From contig NZ_WMKZ01000003.1 in the NCBI RefSeq assembly GCF_019024285.1, positions 1 to 64,000 of the forward strand: a stretch of DNA of 64,000 bases, read 5' to 3'. The notes under the pieces were generated by a model, which saw only the letters and a list, made by a program, of their open reading frames with translations, made no database searches and was not told where the DNA came from. A program made the position numbers and the translations under genes. This DNA is from Alkalihalobacterium elongatum. Its GTDB lineage: Bacteria; Bacillota; Bacilli; Bacillales; Bacillaceae_F. Shown here piece after piece: positions 27,632-36,401 of this stretch (its first letter is position 1; each line of letters starts with the position of its first letter).

Positions 27632-28153
27632 ATGCAAAACATCGAGCTGGTACGATTACAGCTAAATCACCTCGTCACCCAAGCGAGACAGGACATTTAT
27701 ACGCTTTCAACAACACATGACCAAACAAAGAAATACCCTATTCTTCAACGATTGTGGGATACACTATCAAACATCCACTTTTTAAGTGAATTATTAGCTA
27801 GTCAAGCTTCACTATCTACTCAGATTCAACAGCAGCCTTTCATTCAACCAACATCGATCCCCGGCCAACAAGGAATACCTCCGATTAAACCATTACCTAA
27901 CCAAGTAACCCCACAAGTGAATCAACGTACGTTTACAGTTGAAGAACTAGCAACTTTCGACGGAAAAAACGGTCGACCAGCGTATGTCGCTGTAAATGGA
28001 ATCGTTTATGATGTAACTAATAATAGAGCATGGGCAGCCGCGACTCATTTTGGATTAGTGGCAGGAAAAGATTATACGCAAGAATTCGCATCTTGCCATG
28101 CGGGTCAACAATCTTTATTAGCGACACTGCCAGTTGTAGGGAGGTTAGTGTAA
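27632..28153 (+). CDS. Cytochrome b5-like heme-binding protein of the hydrogenase operon
   Basis: 173 residues. The C-terminal 75 residues (about 99-173) match the prokaryotic cytochrome b5-like heme/steroid-binding domain: FTVEELATFDGKNGRPAYVAV begins the fold, then NGIVYDVTNN, AGKDYTQEF and LPVVGRL. His139 and His156 are the likely heme ligands. The first 65 residues are a helical domain I do not recognise, joined by a Gln/Pro-rich linker. It has no signal peptide or membrane anchor. Its stop overlaps the small-subunit ATG (TAATG), so it is translated with the hydrogenase. It is a good candidate electron acceptor or linker subunit (inference). Confidence 0.85.
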   Translation: MQNIELVRLQLNHLVTQARQDIYTLSTTHDQTKKYPILQRLWDTLSNIHFLSELLASQASLSTQIQQQPFIQPTSIPGQQGIPPIKPLPNQVTPQVNQRTFTVEELATFDGKNGRPAYVAVNGIVYDVTNNRAWAAATHFGLVAGKDYTQEFASCHAGQQSLLATLPVVGRLV

Positions 28154-29058
28154 TGACGGAACCTATACTTCCCCCAGAGCCTTTAACGAACGAAGCGATT
28201 ACTGAACGATTAACGAGTGCTGCAACTGAAAGAATTAATAAAGGACTTATCCAAAAAAGAAACCTCGTTTATCTTGAATTAAACGGATGCTCTGGTAATA
28301 TTATTTCTCTACTAAATGGCCAAAATCCTGACTTTGAGTACACGGTTAACTCCATGGTCAACCTTCGATATAGTAATAGTTTAATGGCATCAGAGGGTGA
28401 ACGAGCAATTCAAAAACTGATGGATGTATTGAATGAGGATTATATTTTAGCTGTTGAAGGAGCAGTTGCCTTAAGAAATAATGGACTATACAATATCATC
28501 GGCAGTTGGCAAGGAAAGCCGTTCACAGGATTACAAGCTGCAAAGATGTTAGGAGAAAGTGCATCTCATATATTAGCTGTTGGAGCTTGTGCAACCCACG
28601 GAGGAGTCTCTGCTGCAAAACCAAACCCTTCTGAGTCTGTTAGTTTACAGCAAGTTCTTCCGAATAAGAAAATGATAAAATTACCTGGTTGTCCAGTTCA
28701 TCCCGATTGGTTTTTAGGTACGTTAGCTCACCTTTTATTATATGGGGAACCAGAAACTGATAGTTTAGGGCGACCACTAATGTTTTACAGTACCCTCATC
28801 CATGATCGCTGCCCACGACGGCCATTTTTTGACAGAGGAATCTTTGCTGAAAAATTAGGAGATAAAACGTGTTTATTTAAGCTAGGTTGTCGAGGACCTG
28901 TGACTCGAATTGATTGTCCAACAAGACAGTGGAATGGACATGTGAACTGGCCGATTGGAGATGATACGCCGTGTATTGGTTGTGCACAGTTTGGATTTCC
29001 AGATGCGATGGCTCCATTTATAAGCTACGATACGACAAGGGTGGTGAAGGATGAGTAA
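28153..29058 (+). CDS. [NiFe] hydrogenase small subunit, CSGN-type, cytoplasmic
   Basis: 301 residues. Electron-transfer subunit with three Fe-S cluster sites: proximal LNGCSGN (Cys46), VGACATHGG and LPGCPVHPDW; distal IHDRCPRRP with later KTCLFKLGCRGP; medial DCPTRQW and PCIGCAQFGFPD. At the second position of the usual proximal CxxC motif the residue is Asn49. The same CSGN is known in group 2a enzymes (cyanobacterial HupS, mycobacterial Huc). No Tat signal peptide and no C-terminal anchor are present, so the enzyme is cytoplasmic. Start ATG 28153 overlaps the previous stop and follows GGGAGGTTAG. Confidence 0.92.
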   Translation: MTEPILPPEPLTNEAITERLTSAATERINKGLIQKRNLVYLELNGCSGNIISLLNGQNPDFEYTVNSMVNLRYSNSLMASEGERAIQKLMDVLNEDYILAVEGAVALRNNGLYNIIGSWQGKPFTGLQAAKMLGESASHILAVGACATHGGVSAAKPNPSESVSLQQVLPNKKMIKLPGCPVHPDWFLGTLAHLLLYGEPETDSLGRPLMFYSTLIHDRCPRRPFFDRGIFAEKLGDKTCLFKLGCRGPVTRIDCPTRQWNGHVNWPIGDDTPCIGCAQFGFPDAMAPFISYDTTRVVKDE

Positions 29059-30457
29059 ACGAATTGTTATTAATCCTCTAACTCGGATTAGCGGCTTCTT
29101 AGAAATTGATGTGGTGGTTGAACAACATAAAGTCGTCGATGCAAAAACGAAAGGGAACCTTTTTCGAGGATTTGAACAAATGCTGGTTGGACGGAGTCCG
29201 TTTGACGCAGTTTATTTTACTCAACGAATTTGTGGAATTTGTTCAGCCGCTCATTCGATGGCGTCCTCGTTAGCTCTAGAAGATGCCTTGAACATCCAAC
29301 CTATGGAACAAGGTAGGTATTTACGGGACATTATCCATTGTTGTGAGTTCTTGCAAAACCACATACGTCATTTCTATCAATATACTGTACCTGATTTTGT
29401 AAAGATTGAACAAAATAGTTTGTTCGAAGCCGATCATAGTGATTTTAGATTACCAAAAGCAATAAATGATAAAATCTCGAAAAATTATTTCGATTCTCTT
29501 TCGATTAGTAGATCTGCTCACCAAATGTTAGCTGTGTTAGGAGGAAAAGCCCCTCATAATCATGGGGTTTTCATAGGAGGTATTACAACACAGGCAACAG
29601 CGGAAAAAGTAGTTCATCTAGATTCTATATTACAAAAAATCATTACATTCATTGATGATAATATGATCCCAGATGTTTATGACATTGCTCGCTACTATCC
29701 AGAATATTACCGCTTAGGAGGAGGCTATGGAAATCTCTTAACATATGGGGCTTTTAACGACTATAAAGAACTTGGAACATTATATGTCGATCCATTAGTT
29801 TCTACTACTCAATCGTTTGAGCCCTTCGACGAAACGAAGATTCACGAAAAGATAGATTATTCTTGGTTCAAATCAACTAAAACAACAAATGTTCCAAGCG
29901 ACACAATTCCTGAATCAGATCGAGATAAGGAAAGCGCCTATTCATTTGTAAAAGCACCAAGATACAACAATCTGCCATTTGAAGTAGGCCCACTAGCACG
30001 TCTAATCTTAAGCGGTAACTATAATAACGGAATATCAGCCATGGATCGCACCCTCGCTCGAGCTCTTGAAGCAAAAAAAATTGCAAGTATTATGAAAACG
30101 TTACTCCAAGAAATCATTCCAGGAATAGATGTACAAAGTAAATACGATCTTCCTGAAACAGCTACAGGAAGAGGGTTAATTGATACAACAAGAGGCGCTC
30201 TCGGTCATTGGCTCAGTATCGAAAATAAAAAGCTATCATTTTATCAAATTATAACTCCGTCTACTTGGGATTTCTCTACTAGGGATGAGCTTGGATACTT
30301 AGGGGTTGCAGAAGAGGCTTTAATCGGTACACCAATTGAAGATCCTGACAACCCTGCAGAAATTGGGAGAATTCTCAGATCCTTTGACCCGTGCATGTCT
30401 TGTGCTACTCACGTCTATCGGCCAGGAAAACAAGTGAAGACGATAAAGGTGTTCTAA
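29051..30457 (+). CDS. [NiFe] hydrogenase large subunit
   Basis: 468 residues. The NiFe site ligands are in RICGICSAAH (Cys61, Cys64) and DPCMSCATH (Cys448, Cys451). His454 is the expected protease cleavage point, leaving a 14-residue C-terminal extension that is removed during maturation. The N-terminal INPLTRISGFLEIDV is typical. It overlaps the small subunit by 8 bases and ends in TAATG with the protease gene. The group assignment (2a-like versus 1h-like) needs a phylogeny. With the small subunit it should oxidise H2 in the cytoplasm. Confidence 0.93.
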   Translation: MSKRIVINPLTRISGFLEIDVVVEQHKVVDAKTKGNLFRGFEQMLVGRSPFDAVYFTQRICGICSAAHSMASSLALEDALNIQPMEQGRYLRDIIHCCEFLQNHIRHFYQYTVPDFVKIEQNSLFEADHSDFRLPKAINDKISKNYFDSLSISRSAHQMLAVLGGKAPHNHGVFIGGITTQATAEKVVHLDSILQKIITFIDDNMIPDVYDIARYYPEYYRLGGGYGNLLTYGAFNDYKELGTLYVDPLVSTTQSFEPFDETKIHEKIDYSWFKSTKTTNVPSDTIPESDRDKESAYSFVKAPRYNNLPFEVGPLARLILSGNYNNGISAMDRTLARALEAKKIASIMKTLLQEIIPGIDVQSKYDLPETATGRGLIDTTRGALGHWLSIENKKLSFYQIITPSTWDFSTRDELGYLGVAEEALIGTPIEDPDNPAEIGRILRSFDPCMSCATHVYRPGKQVKTIKVF

Positions 30458-30918
30458 TGGAAGCAATTATTGTATTAGGAATTGGTAACCAATTAATGAT
30501 GGATGATGGAATCGGAATATATCTTGTAGAAGAATTAGCAAAACAAAATAGTCAACCAAGCCTTCAATATATAATTGGGGAATCTGACATTGATTACTGT
30601 CTTCAATGTATCGAGTCTGTAAGTAGTGTTATCCTTGTGGATGCCGTTTGTTTAGGGAAGGATCCAGGGGATGTGACAATCTTTCCTTTAGAAGAACTAC
30701 ATGAACAACAACCGATTAATATTTCCCCTCATAACATGCACCTATTTCATGTTCTTTTCCATAAAAAAGAGGAAATTAAAGGGTTTCTTATTGGTATAGA
30801 ACCTTATGAAATCTCATTTAATTTTGGGCTCAGTTCCACCTTACTGGAAAATTGGAATCTAATCTATGAAGAAGTAAAGGCGAGTATTGAAACATTAATA
30901 AAGCAATTACAAGAGTGA
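30457..30918 (+). CDS. Hydrogenase maturation protease (HyaD/HycI family)
   Basis: 153 residues beginning with the family motif VLGIGNQLMMDDGIGIY. The nickel-sensing positions are Asp17 or Asp18 (MDDGIG, where many homologues have Glu), Asp in LVDAVCLG near 62, and His in ISPHNMHLFH near 92. It clips the C-terminal tail of the large subunit after nickel insertion. ATG 30457 overlaps the large-subunit stop by one base. Last gene of the operon, followed by a terminator. Confidence 0.9.
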   Translation: MEAIIVLGIGNQLMMDDGIGIYLVEELAKQNSQPSLQYIIGESDIDYCLQCIESVSSVILVDAVCLGKDPGDVTIFPLEELHEQQPINISPHNMHLFHVLFHKKEEIKGFLIGIEPYEISFNFGLSSTLLENWNLIYEEVKASIETLIKQLQE

Positions 30919-30958
30919 GCTCTTTCCTTAAGCCAAAAATTGTAAATAACAAAAATGA

Positions 30959-30991
30959 AAAAAAGGGTGACTCCGAGTCACCCTTTTTTTA
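30959..30991. terminator. Bidirectional terminator after the hydrogenase operon
   Basis: AAAAGGGTGACT / AGTCACCCTTTT with CCG loop, A run on the left and T run on the right. It ends convergent transcription from the hydrogenase operon and the DUF421 gene. Confidence 0.9.
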
Positions 30992-31702
30992 CCATTCTCG
31001 ATCGACCGGAGAAGTGATGTGATCTCGATACGTGTCAATATATACATTTCCGTTTGCAGCAAGGACAGCATAAGCGACTTCATCGAGTTGATATTTTCGC
31101 TTTTGTAAAACATCAATAAGCCAATGATTGCTTAAGTTATTTTCAATTAGATTTTCTTCAATAATTTCTCCATCCATAATAAGTTCAATCGGTAACTTCG
31201 TTTCAGAAGGCGCGGGGAGGTTCAAGTCTTGTTTTGTGACATACCGATGTTGTGGTTTTTTTAAAACGGTCAAATTACCATTCGGTTCAATGATCGCAAA
31301 TAGAACTTCCTCGATATTAAATACATCTCGTTCCCGCATTTGTTGATTTAAATAGTCGATCGTATAGCGCATTTTTCTCATATTTCCTTCTAAAATTTTT
31401 CCATTTTGAACGAGTACAATTGGGTCCCCAGCAAAGAACTTTCTCGCCTTTCGATTTTTCATGGAAATATAAGCAGTGATTAAACTGATAAAAACAAAGA
31501 TGAAAAATGCGAGAAGAAAATGATGAATTTCAATCGATGTATTAAACGCTAAGTTTGCAGTAATCGAACCTAAGGAAACGGCTGCAATAAAATCAATCGT
31601 ATTCATTTGTGAAATTAATTGCTTTCCTAATATTCGTGCTCCCATTAATAAGATAGTAAATGCCATTACTGATCTTAAAATAACTTCAATATGTTCCGCC
31701 AT
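30989..31702 (-). CDS. DUF421 membrane protein (YetF/YkjA-like)
   Basis: 237 residues. Three N-terminal transmembrane segments (about 10-30, 35-55 and 62-80) are followed by a cytoplasmic part with two repeats, including ILEGNMRKMRYTIDYLNQQMR and LQKRKYQLDEVAYAVLAANG. The conserved QMNTIDFIAAVSLGSITANL is diagnostic of DUF421. YetF-type proteins are linked to spores and membranes in B. subtilis, and function is otherwise unknown. The end of the gene lies in a shared terminator. Confidence 0.87.
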   Translation of the reverse strand: MAEHIEVILRSVMAFTILLMGARILGKQLISQMNTIDFIAAVSLGSITANLAFNTSIEIHHFLLAFFIFVFISLITAYISMKNRKARKFFAGDPIVLVQNGKILEGNMRKMRYTIDYLNQQMRERDVFNIEEVLFAIIEPNGNLTVLKKPQHRYVTKQDLNLPAPSETKLPIELIMDGEIIEENLIENNLSNHWLIDVLQKRKYQLDEVAYAVLAANGNVYIDTYRDHITSPVDREW

Positions 31703-32008
31703 TGGTTTACTCCTGATGATTGATCATATACTTATGTTAATTTACTTTATAATTTCACATATCAACTGGAAATATTCTACATTTTGGTTTCTTTTACTTT
31801 TTTCTATTTTTCGTAAATTGAGATTTCAGAGTGGCTTTTGACAAAAGTAGCCCTTTTTTTTCACTACTTTAACCCACGGATTTATCTTAATACCCTTTTA
31901 AAAAAAAGATCACTTTCACTATTTGTTCACATTCATCATAATAAAAAATTGTGTGATTTTTGTCACATACTTTTGCTGCTAAAGCATGTAATATACATTA
32001 TGAGGTAT

Positions 32009-32025
32009 ATACCCTATAAGGTAAT
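32009..32025 (+). promoter_or_regulatory. CstR-type operator
   Basis: ATACCCTATAAGGTAAT, an inverted repeat of the ATACC-N-GGTAT type, 26 bases before the CoA-disulfide reductase start codon. Similar boxes precede several other sulfur genes in this window, including cstR itself. Confidence 0.6.
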
Positions 32026-32050
32026 TGATTATACATGGGAGGAATTTAGA

Positions 32051-33994
32051 ATGAGTAAAAAAATTGTTATTGTAGGTGGAGTTGCTGGAGGAGCGACAGC
32101 AGCTGCTCGTCTTAGAAGAATAGATGAAACGTCAACGATCATTATGTTTGAAAAAGGAGAGTATATTTCATTTGCAAACTGCGGTTTACCGTATTATATC
32201 GGTGAAACAATTAAAGAACGTCAAAAGCTATTGGTTCAAACAGTTGAAGGTATGTCCCAAAAATTCAACCTAGATATTCGCAATTTAAGTGAAGTCATTG
32301 ATATTAACAGAGAAACTAAACATGTTACGGTGAAAAATGTGCAAACAGGTGATATGTACGAAGAGTCATATGATGAGTTAATTTTATCGCCAGGTGCACG
32401 TCCGATTGTTCCACCAATTCCTGGTCTTAATGAGGCAAAAGCGATTTTCACATTACGTAATATTCCTGATACAGATCGAATTAAATCATACGTAGATGAC
32501 AAACAACCAAAACGAGCTGTCGTAGTTGGTGGTGGTTTTATAGGCTTGGAAATGGCAGAAAACTTATATGAACGAGGCATAGAAGTAACAATTGTTGAAA
32601 TGGCAGATCAGGTTATGGCACCTCTTGACTATGAAATGGCTGCAATAATTCATAATCACCTTGAAGATAAAGGTGTGAAGCTTATTTTAGGTGATGGAGT
32701 TAAGTCTTTTGAAAATAATGGATCTAAAGTCCTGACGCAGAACGGAAAAGAAATCGAAACCGATTTAATTATCTTATCAATTGGTGTACGTCCTGAAAAT
32801 GAACTAGCTGTTAAAGCTCGGTTAAATATTAGTGAACGCGGTGGCATTCAAGTCAATGAATATTTACAAACGAATGACCCAAACATTTATGCAATTGGTG
32901 ATGTAATTGAAGTTAAAGACTATATTAACGGACAGCCGACGATGATCCCACTTGCATGGCCAGCCAACCGTCAAGGACGTATCGTTGCAGATAATCTATA
33001 CGGAAAAAAAGTAAAATATAACGGGACACTAGGAACATCCATTGCTAAAGTGTTCGACTATACCGTGTCAACTACAGGAAATAATGAAAAAACACTCAAA
33101 CGATTGGGAATTCCTTACGAAGTTGTTCATGTACATCCTGGTTCTCACGCAGGTTACTATCCAGGTGCAGCACCAATTGCCTTAAAACTAGTATTTGATA
33201 AAGATACGGGTAAAATTTACGGCGCTCAAGCGGTAGGAATGGACGGCGTTGATAAGCGAATTGATGTGCTTGCAACAGCAATTAAAGGTAATTTAACGGT
33301 ACTAGATTTACCAGATTTAGAATTAGCGTATGCACCACCTTATTCTTCGGCTAAAGACCCTGTAAATATGGCGGGCTATGCAGCTACAAATATTGTTGAT
33401 GGTGTTATTGAGACCATTCAATGGTACGAGATTGACAGTATTATAGCAAATGGTGGTTTTTTAGTTGATGTCCGAAATCCGCTAGAACTCGAAATGGGTT
33501 ATATTGATGGAGCAATCAATATTCCTGTACATGAATTACGAGACAGACTTAATGAACTTCCTAAAGACCAAACGATTTATGTTAATTGTCAAGTTGGTTT
33601 ACGCGGTTATTTAGCATCACGAATCTTACAAGAAAATGGTTTCAACGTAATGAACTTAGATGGTGGTTGGAAGACATATTCCACAGTTTACCGAAAAAAC
33701 AGAGATCAAAAATGTAAAATTGTTACTGATGATGCAGGGGTAGCAAAAATTGAATGTACAAAAGAAGATATAAACGCAGATGTTACTGTTGACGCAACAG
33801 GTCTCCAATGTCCAGGTCCTATTTTAAATGTAACCAATGCATTAAAAGCGATGAGCAAAGGAGAGATTCTTGAGGTTAGAGCTACCGATACTAATTTTTT
33901 AAAAGATTTGTCTGCTTGGTGTGAGCGTAATAGACACATATTAATTGATCAAGTGTCTGATGAAAAAGGATCTAAAGCCTATATTCAAAAATAA
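32051..33994 (+). CDS. CoA-disulfide reductase-like flavoprotein fused to rhodanese and TusA domains
   Basis: 647 residues, three functional parts. The FAD/NAD(P)H oxidoreductase part (1-445) has VGGVAGGATAAARL and active-site Cys44 in SFANCGLPYYIG, plus GGGFIGLEMAE and YAIGD motifs. A rhodanese domain (about 455-555) has Cys in VNCQVGLRG. A C-terminal TusA-like domain (about 575-647) has Cys in GLQCPGPI. Such CDR-rhodanese fusions reduce CoA persulfide or polysulfide. The start ATG 32051 follows GGGAGGAATTT; an upstream in-frame ATG exists but would translate the promoter and operator. Monocistronic. Confidence 0.9.
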   Translation: MSKKIVIVGGVAGGATAAARLRRIDETSTIIMFEKGEYISFANCGLPYYIGETIKERQKLLVQTVEGMSQKFNLDIRNLSEVIDINRETKHVTVKNVQTGDMYEESYDELILSPGARPIVPPIPGLNEAKAIFTLRNIPDTDRIKSYVDDKQPKRAVVVGGGFIGLEMAENLYERGIEVTIVEMADQVMAPLDYEMAAIIHNHLEDKGVKLILGDGVKSFENNGSKVLTQNGKEIETDLIILSIGVRPENELAVKARLNISERGGIQVNEYLQTNDPNIYAIGDVIEVKDYINGQPTMIPLAWPANRQGRIVADNLYGKKVKYNGTLGTSIAKVFDYTVSTTGNNEKTLKRLGIPYEVVHVHPGSHAGYYPGAAPIALKLVFDKDTGKIYGAQAVGMDGVDKRIDVLATAIKGNLTVLDLPDLELAYAPPYSSAKDPVNMAGYAATNIVDGVIETIQWYEIDSIIANGGFLVDVRNPLELEMGYIDGAINIPVHELRDRLNELPKDQTIYVNCQVGLRGYLASRILQENGFNVMNLDGGWKTYSTVYRKNRDQKCKIVTDDAGVAKIECTKEDINADVTVDATGLQCPGPILNVTNALKAMSKGEILEVRATDTNFLKDLSAWCERNRHILIDQVSDEKGSKAYIQK

Positions 33995-34040
33995 AACTAA
34001 AGGTTTTATGATATCAGGATAATATATTTTTTATACTTAA

Positions 34041-34084
34041 AGATAGATAGCCACTGATAAAGTCAGTTCTATCTATCTTTATCT
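34041..34084 (+). terminator. Terminator after the CDR fusion gene
   Basis: AGATAGATAG / CTATCTATCT stem with a T-rich tail. Confidence 0.8.
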
Positions 34085-34189
34085 TTCGTTAAATATAATG
34101 TTTCTTTCTAAAGTAAAAAGAGAGTAAGGAAAACGGGTATTAGGACTTTAGTATCAATTTAGAGAAATTTTATGTTTTTTTGGAAAAAT

Positions 34190-34609
34190 ATGAATGATTA
34201 CTATAAAATATTCTGTATGAGAAAAAAAATTACTATTAGATCAGAACATGATATTCGTATAGCAGTAAATGCCGTTCGTATTCTAGCAAACTCTCTTTCT
34301 TTTTCAAAGGTAGATTTGCAGAAACTAATTGTCGCTGTTTCAGAGTTAACACAAAATATTTTAGATCATACAAATGAACCTGGGATTTTCATTTGTGAAA
34401 GTACTGATGGAAAAGGAATTCGGATCGTTGTTCAAGACCAAGGCAAAGGGATAAATGAACTAGATCAAATCTTAGAAGGAGAAAATGATTTCCAAAAAAA
34501 GGGATTAGGGCTTGGCTTAGTAGGTGCAAAGAGATTGTTGGATGACTTCCAAATCGAGACTTCAGAAAAGGGGACGAAGGTCATTGCTACTAAATGGAAA
34601 ATCGACTAA
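34190..34609 (+). CDS. RsbT-like serine kinase / anti-sigma-type ATP-binding protein
   Basis: About 139 residues, HATPase_c fold of the RsbT/RsbW kind. Seen: AVNAVRILANSLSFSKVD, the N box VSELTQNILDH, the G1 box VQDQGKGI, and the G2 box GLGLGLVGAKRLLDDFQI ending GTKVIATKW, the order of B. subtilis RsbT. RsbT kinases phosphorylate STAS domains of stressosome proteins. The start is uncertain: ATG 34172, 34190 (after TGGAAA) or 34217. The downstream gene encodes an RsbR-type STAS domain, a likely substrate. Confidence 0.85.
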   Translation: MNDYYKIFCMRKKITIRSEHDIRIAVNAVRILANSLSFSKVDLQKLIVAVSELTQNILDHTNEPGIFICESTDGKGIRIVVQDQGKGINELDQILEGENDFQKKGLGLGLVGAKRLLDDFQIETSEKGTKVIATKWKID

Positions 34610-36146
34610 CCATATAAATGAAGATAAAGATGATGTTACAATTGATCGGCTAGCTTCAGTTGGTCAAATTGCAGCAGGGATCGCACATGAAGTTAGAAAT
34701 CCATTGACTGCAGTTAAAGGCTTTCTGCAATTACTAAAAAAGGAAAACCCACATGCATATATTGATATAGCTTCGGAAGAATTAGAAAACGCACTTGCGA
34801 CAATGCAAAACCTATTAAATGTATCCAAGCCTGATTTAGATGATGAAGGTTATTCTTTTATTAATCTTTGCTCCGAATTAGAAGCGATTCTCTACCTTTT
34901 TCAAGATAGAATTTACAATATTGAGATCATCAAAGAGTTTGGCGATTATGACGTTAATATTTACGGAAGAAAAAATCAATTAAAAAAAGCTTTTTTTAAT
35001 CTGTTAAAAAACTCTTTTGAAGCCATCCCTGACTCTGGAACGATTACAATCAAACACTATATTCAAAATGAGCATTTAGTTGTTTCTATTTCTGATACGG
35101 GTGTTGGCATACCTGAAGAAAAAATTAATTTACTTGGTACACCTTTTTTCACCTCGAAAGAATCGGGGACAGGTATGGGATTAACGCAAGTTTATGCGAC
35201 GATCTACGAACATCATGGGAAGATCAAAGCGACGAGTGAAGTTGGGTTAGGGACTACTTTTACAATTTATTTTCCAATCCAAGAAAACAAAGGAATAGGA
35301 GTGATGAAATTGAATTTAGTTTATGAAGAACAACAAACATTTAATGAATTTTACTTACAAAATAAAGAAGTATTTAATGAGCTGCTTAGCCAACAATCAC
35401 GAGAGTTATTTGAAAGTATTAAAGAAAATAACGAGATTAATGATCAATTTATTTTAAATTCAACTCATAAAGTCATTGAGTTTTTACATGAAGCAAATGA
35501 ATACGGGTTAATTATGCATGCAAAGGAACAAGGGAAAAAGTGGGCCATGCATGATATTGAGTTAATCCTAATATTGGAATGGTTTCAAATGGTCCGGAAA
35601 ATTTATTGGGATTTTCTTGCTAACTACTATGAAAATCAAATTCAGCTTGATCTTAAAGAATTTTTCGACCTAGAAAGAAAAGTTAATTATAATTTAGATT
35701 CGTATATTAAACACTTCTCGTCTAGTTTTTCTGAGTACAGCCAAGAACTGATTCAATCGCAAAATGATCTAATTGACGATTTAAATGTTCCAATTATCCC
35801 ACTGTATGATACAATGGCGATTTTACCAATTATTGGGGCAGTCGACACACGTCGTGCCAAAAATATTCAAGTCAAATTATTAGAAGAAATACATAACCAA
35901 AGTTTAAAACATATAATCATCGATCTCTCAGGGGTTGCTTACTTAGATACAGCTGTACTCGGACACTTATTTAAGATTATTAACGGTATTCGAATTCAAG
36001 GATGTAAAGCTGTACTTACAGGAATTCGACCTGAAATTACTAATACCATCGTTGAATTAGGTATTGAGTTAAACGAAAAAGTAGAAACAAAAGGAACTTT
36101 ACAACAAGCTATCCAAGATTATAATGAATCTCTCAAAGTTAAATAA
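34542..36146 (+). CDS. Histidine kinase fused to an RsbR-type STAS protein
   Basis: About 534 residues. Part 1 (about 35-245) is a histidine kinase: H box AAGIAHEVRNPLTAVKGF (His49), N box FFNLLKNSFEAIP, G1 DTGVGIPEE and G2 GTGMGLTQ. Part 2 (about 258-400) resembles the helical N domain of RsbR-like stressosome proteins. Part 3 (about 415-530) is a STAS domain with IIDLSGVAYLDTAVLGHLF and LTGIRPEI. No transmembrane segment is present. The start is doubtful: the frame overlaps the RsbT-like gene by 68 bases or more, with no good ribosome binding site. An internal ATG at about 35304, behind AGGAATAGGAG, begins the RsbR-like part, which may also be made separately. Confidence 0.8.
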   Translation: MTSKSRLQKRGRRSLLLNGKSTNHINEDKDDVTIDRLASVGQIAAGIAHEVRNPLTAVKGFLQLLKKENPHAYIDIASEELENALATMQNLLNVSKPDLDDEGYSFINLCSELEAILYLFQDRIYNIEIIKEFGDYDVNIYGRKNQLKKAFFNLLKNSFEAIPDSGTITIKHYIQNEHLVVSISDTGVGIPEEKINLLGTPFFTSKESGTGMGLTQVYATIYEHHGKIKATSEVGLGTTFTIYFPIQENKGIGVMKLNLVYEEQQTFNEFYLQNKEVFNELLSQQSRELFESIKENNEINDQFILNSTHKVIEFLHEANEYGLIMHAKEQGKKWAMHDIELILILEWFQMVRKIYWDFLANYYENQIQLDLKEFFDLERKVNYNLDSYIKHFSSSFSEYSQELIQSQNDLIDDLNVPIIPLYDTMAILPIIGAVDTRRAKNIQVKLLEEIHNQSLKHIIIDLSGVAYLDTAVLGHLFKIINGIRIQGCKAVLTGIRPEITNTIVELGIELNEKVETKGTLQQAIQDYNESLKVK

Positions 36147-36232
36147 GTATACTGTTAAGTAATATTAAATCAAAGCTTCCACATACGGGCTATTGCTTCC
36201 AACTAGTGAGGAAAAAAACTATGATAAAAATA

Positions 36233-36265
36233 TTCGGAATTCCAAAAGAGGAATTCCGTTTTTTT
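36233..36265 (+). terminator. Terminator after the kinase-STAS gene
   Basis: CGGAATTCC / GGAATTCCG stem followed by seven T residues. Confidence 0.9.
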
Positions 36266-36401
36266 ATGTTCATCTCTTTTTAAAATGAATCCTCTTTTAA
36301 ATGCGCCGTTAAATTGTTCTATTTTAGTTTTTTGTGTTTCTTAAACGTTTCTTAATATTCCTCCTGTATAACTGAAGGCAGAGAGAAATGGGAGGGGAAT
36401 T

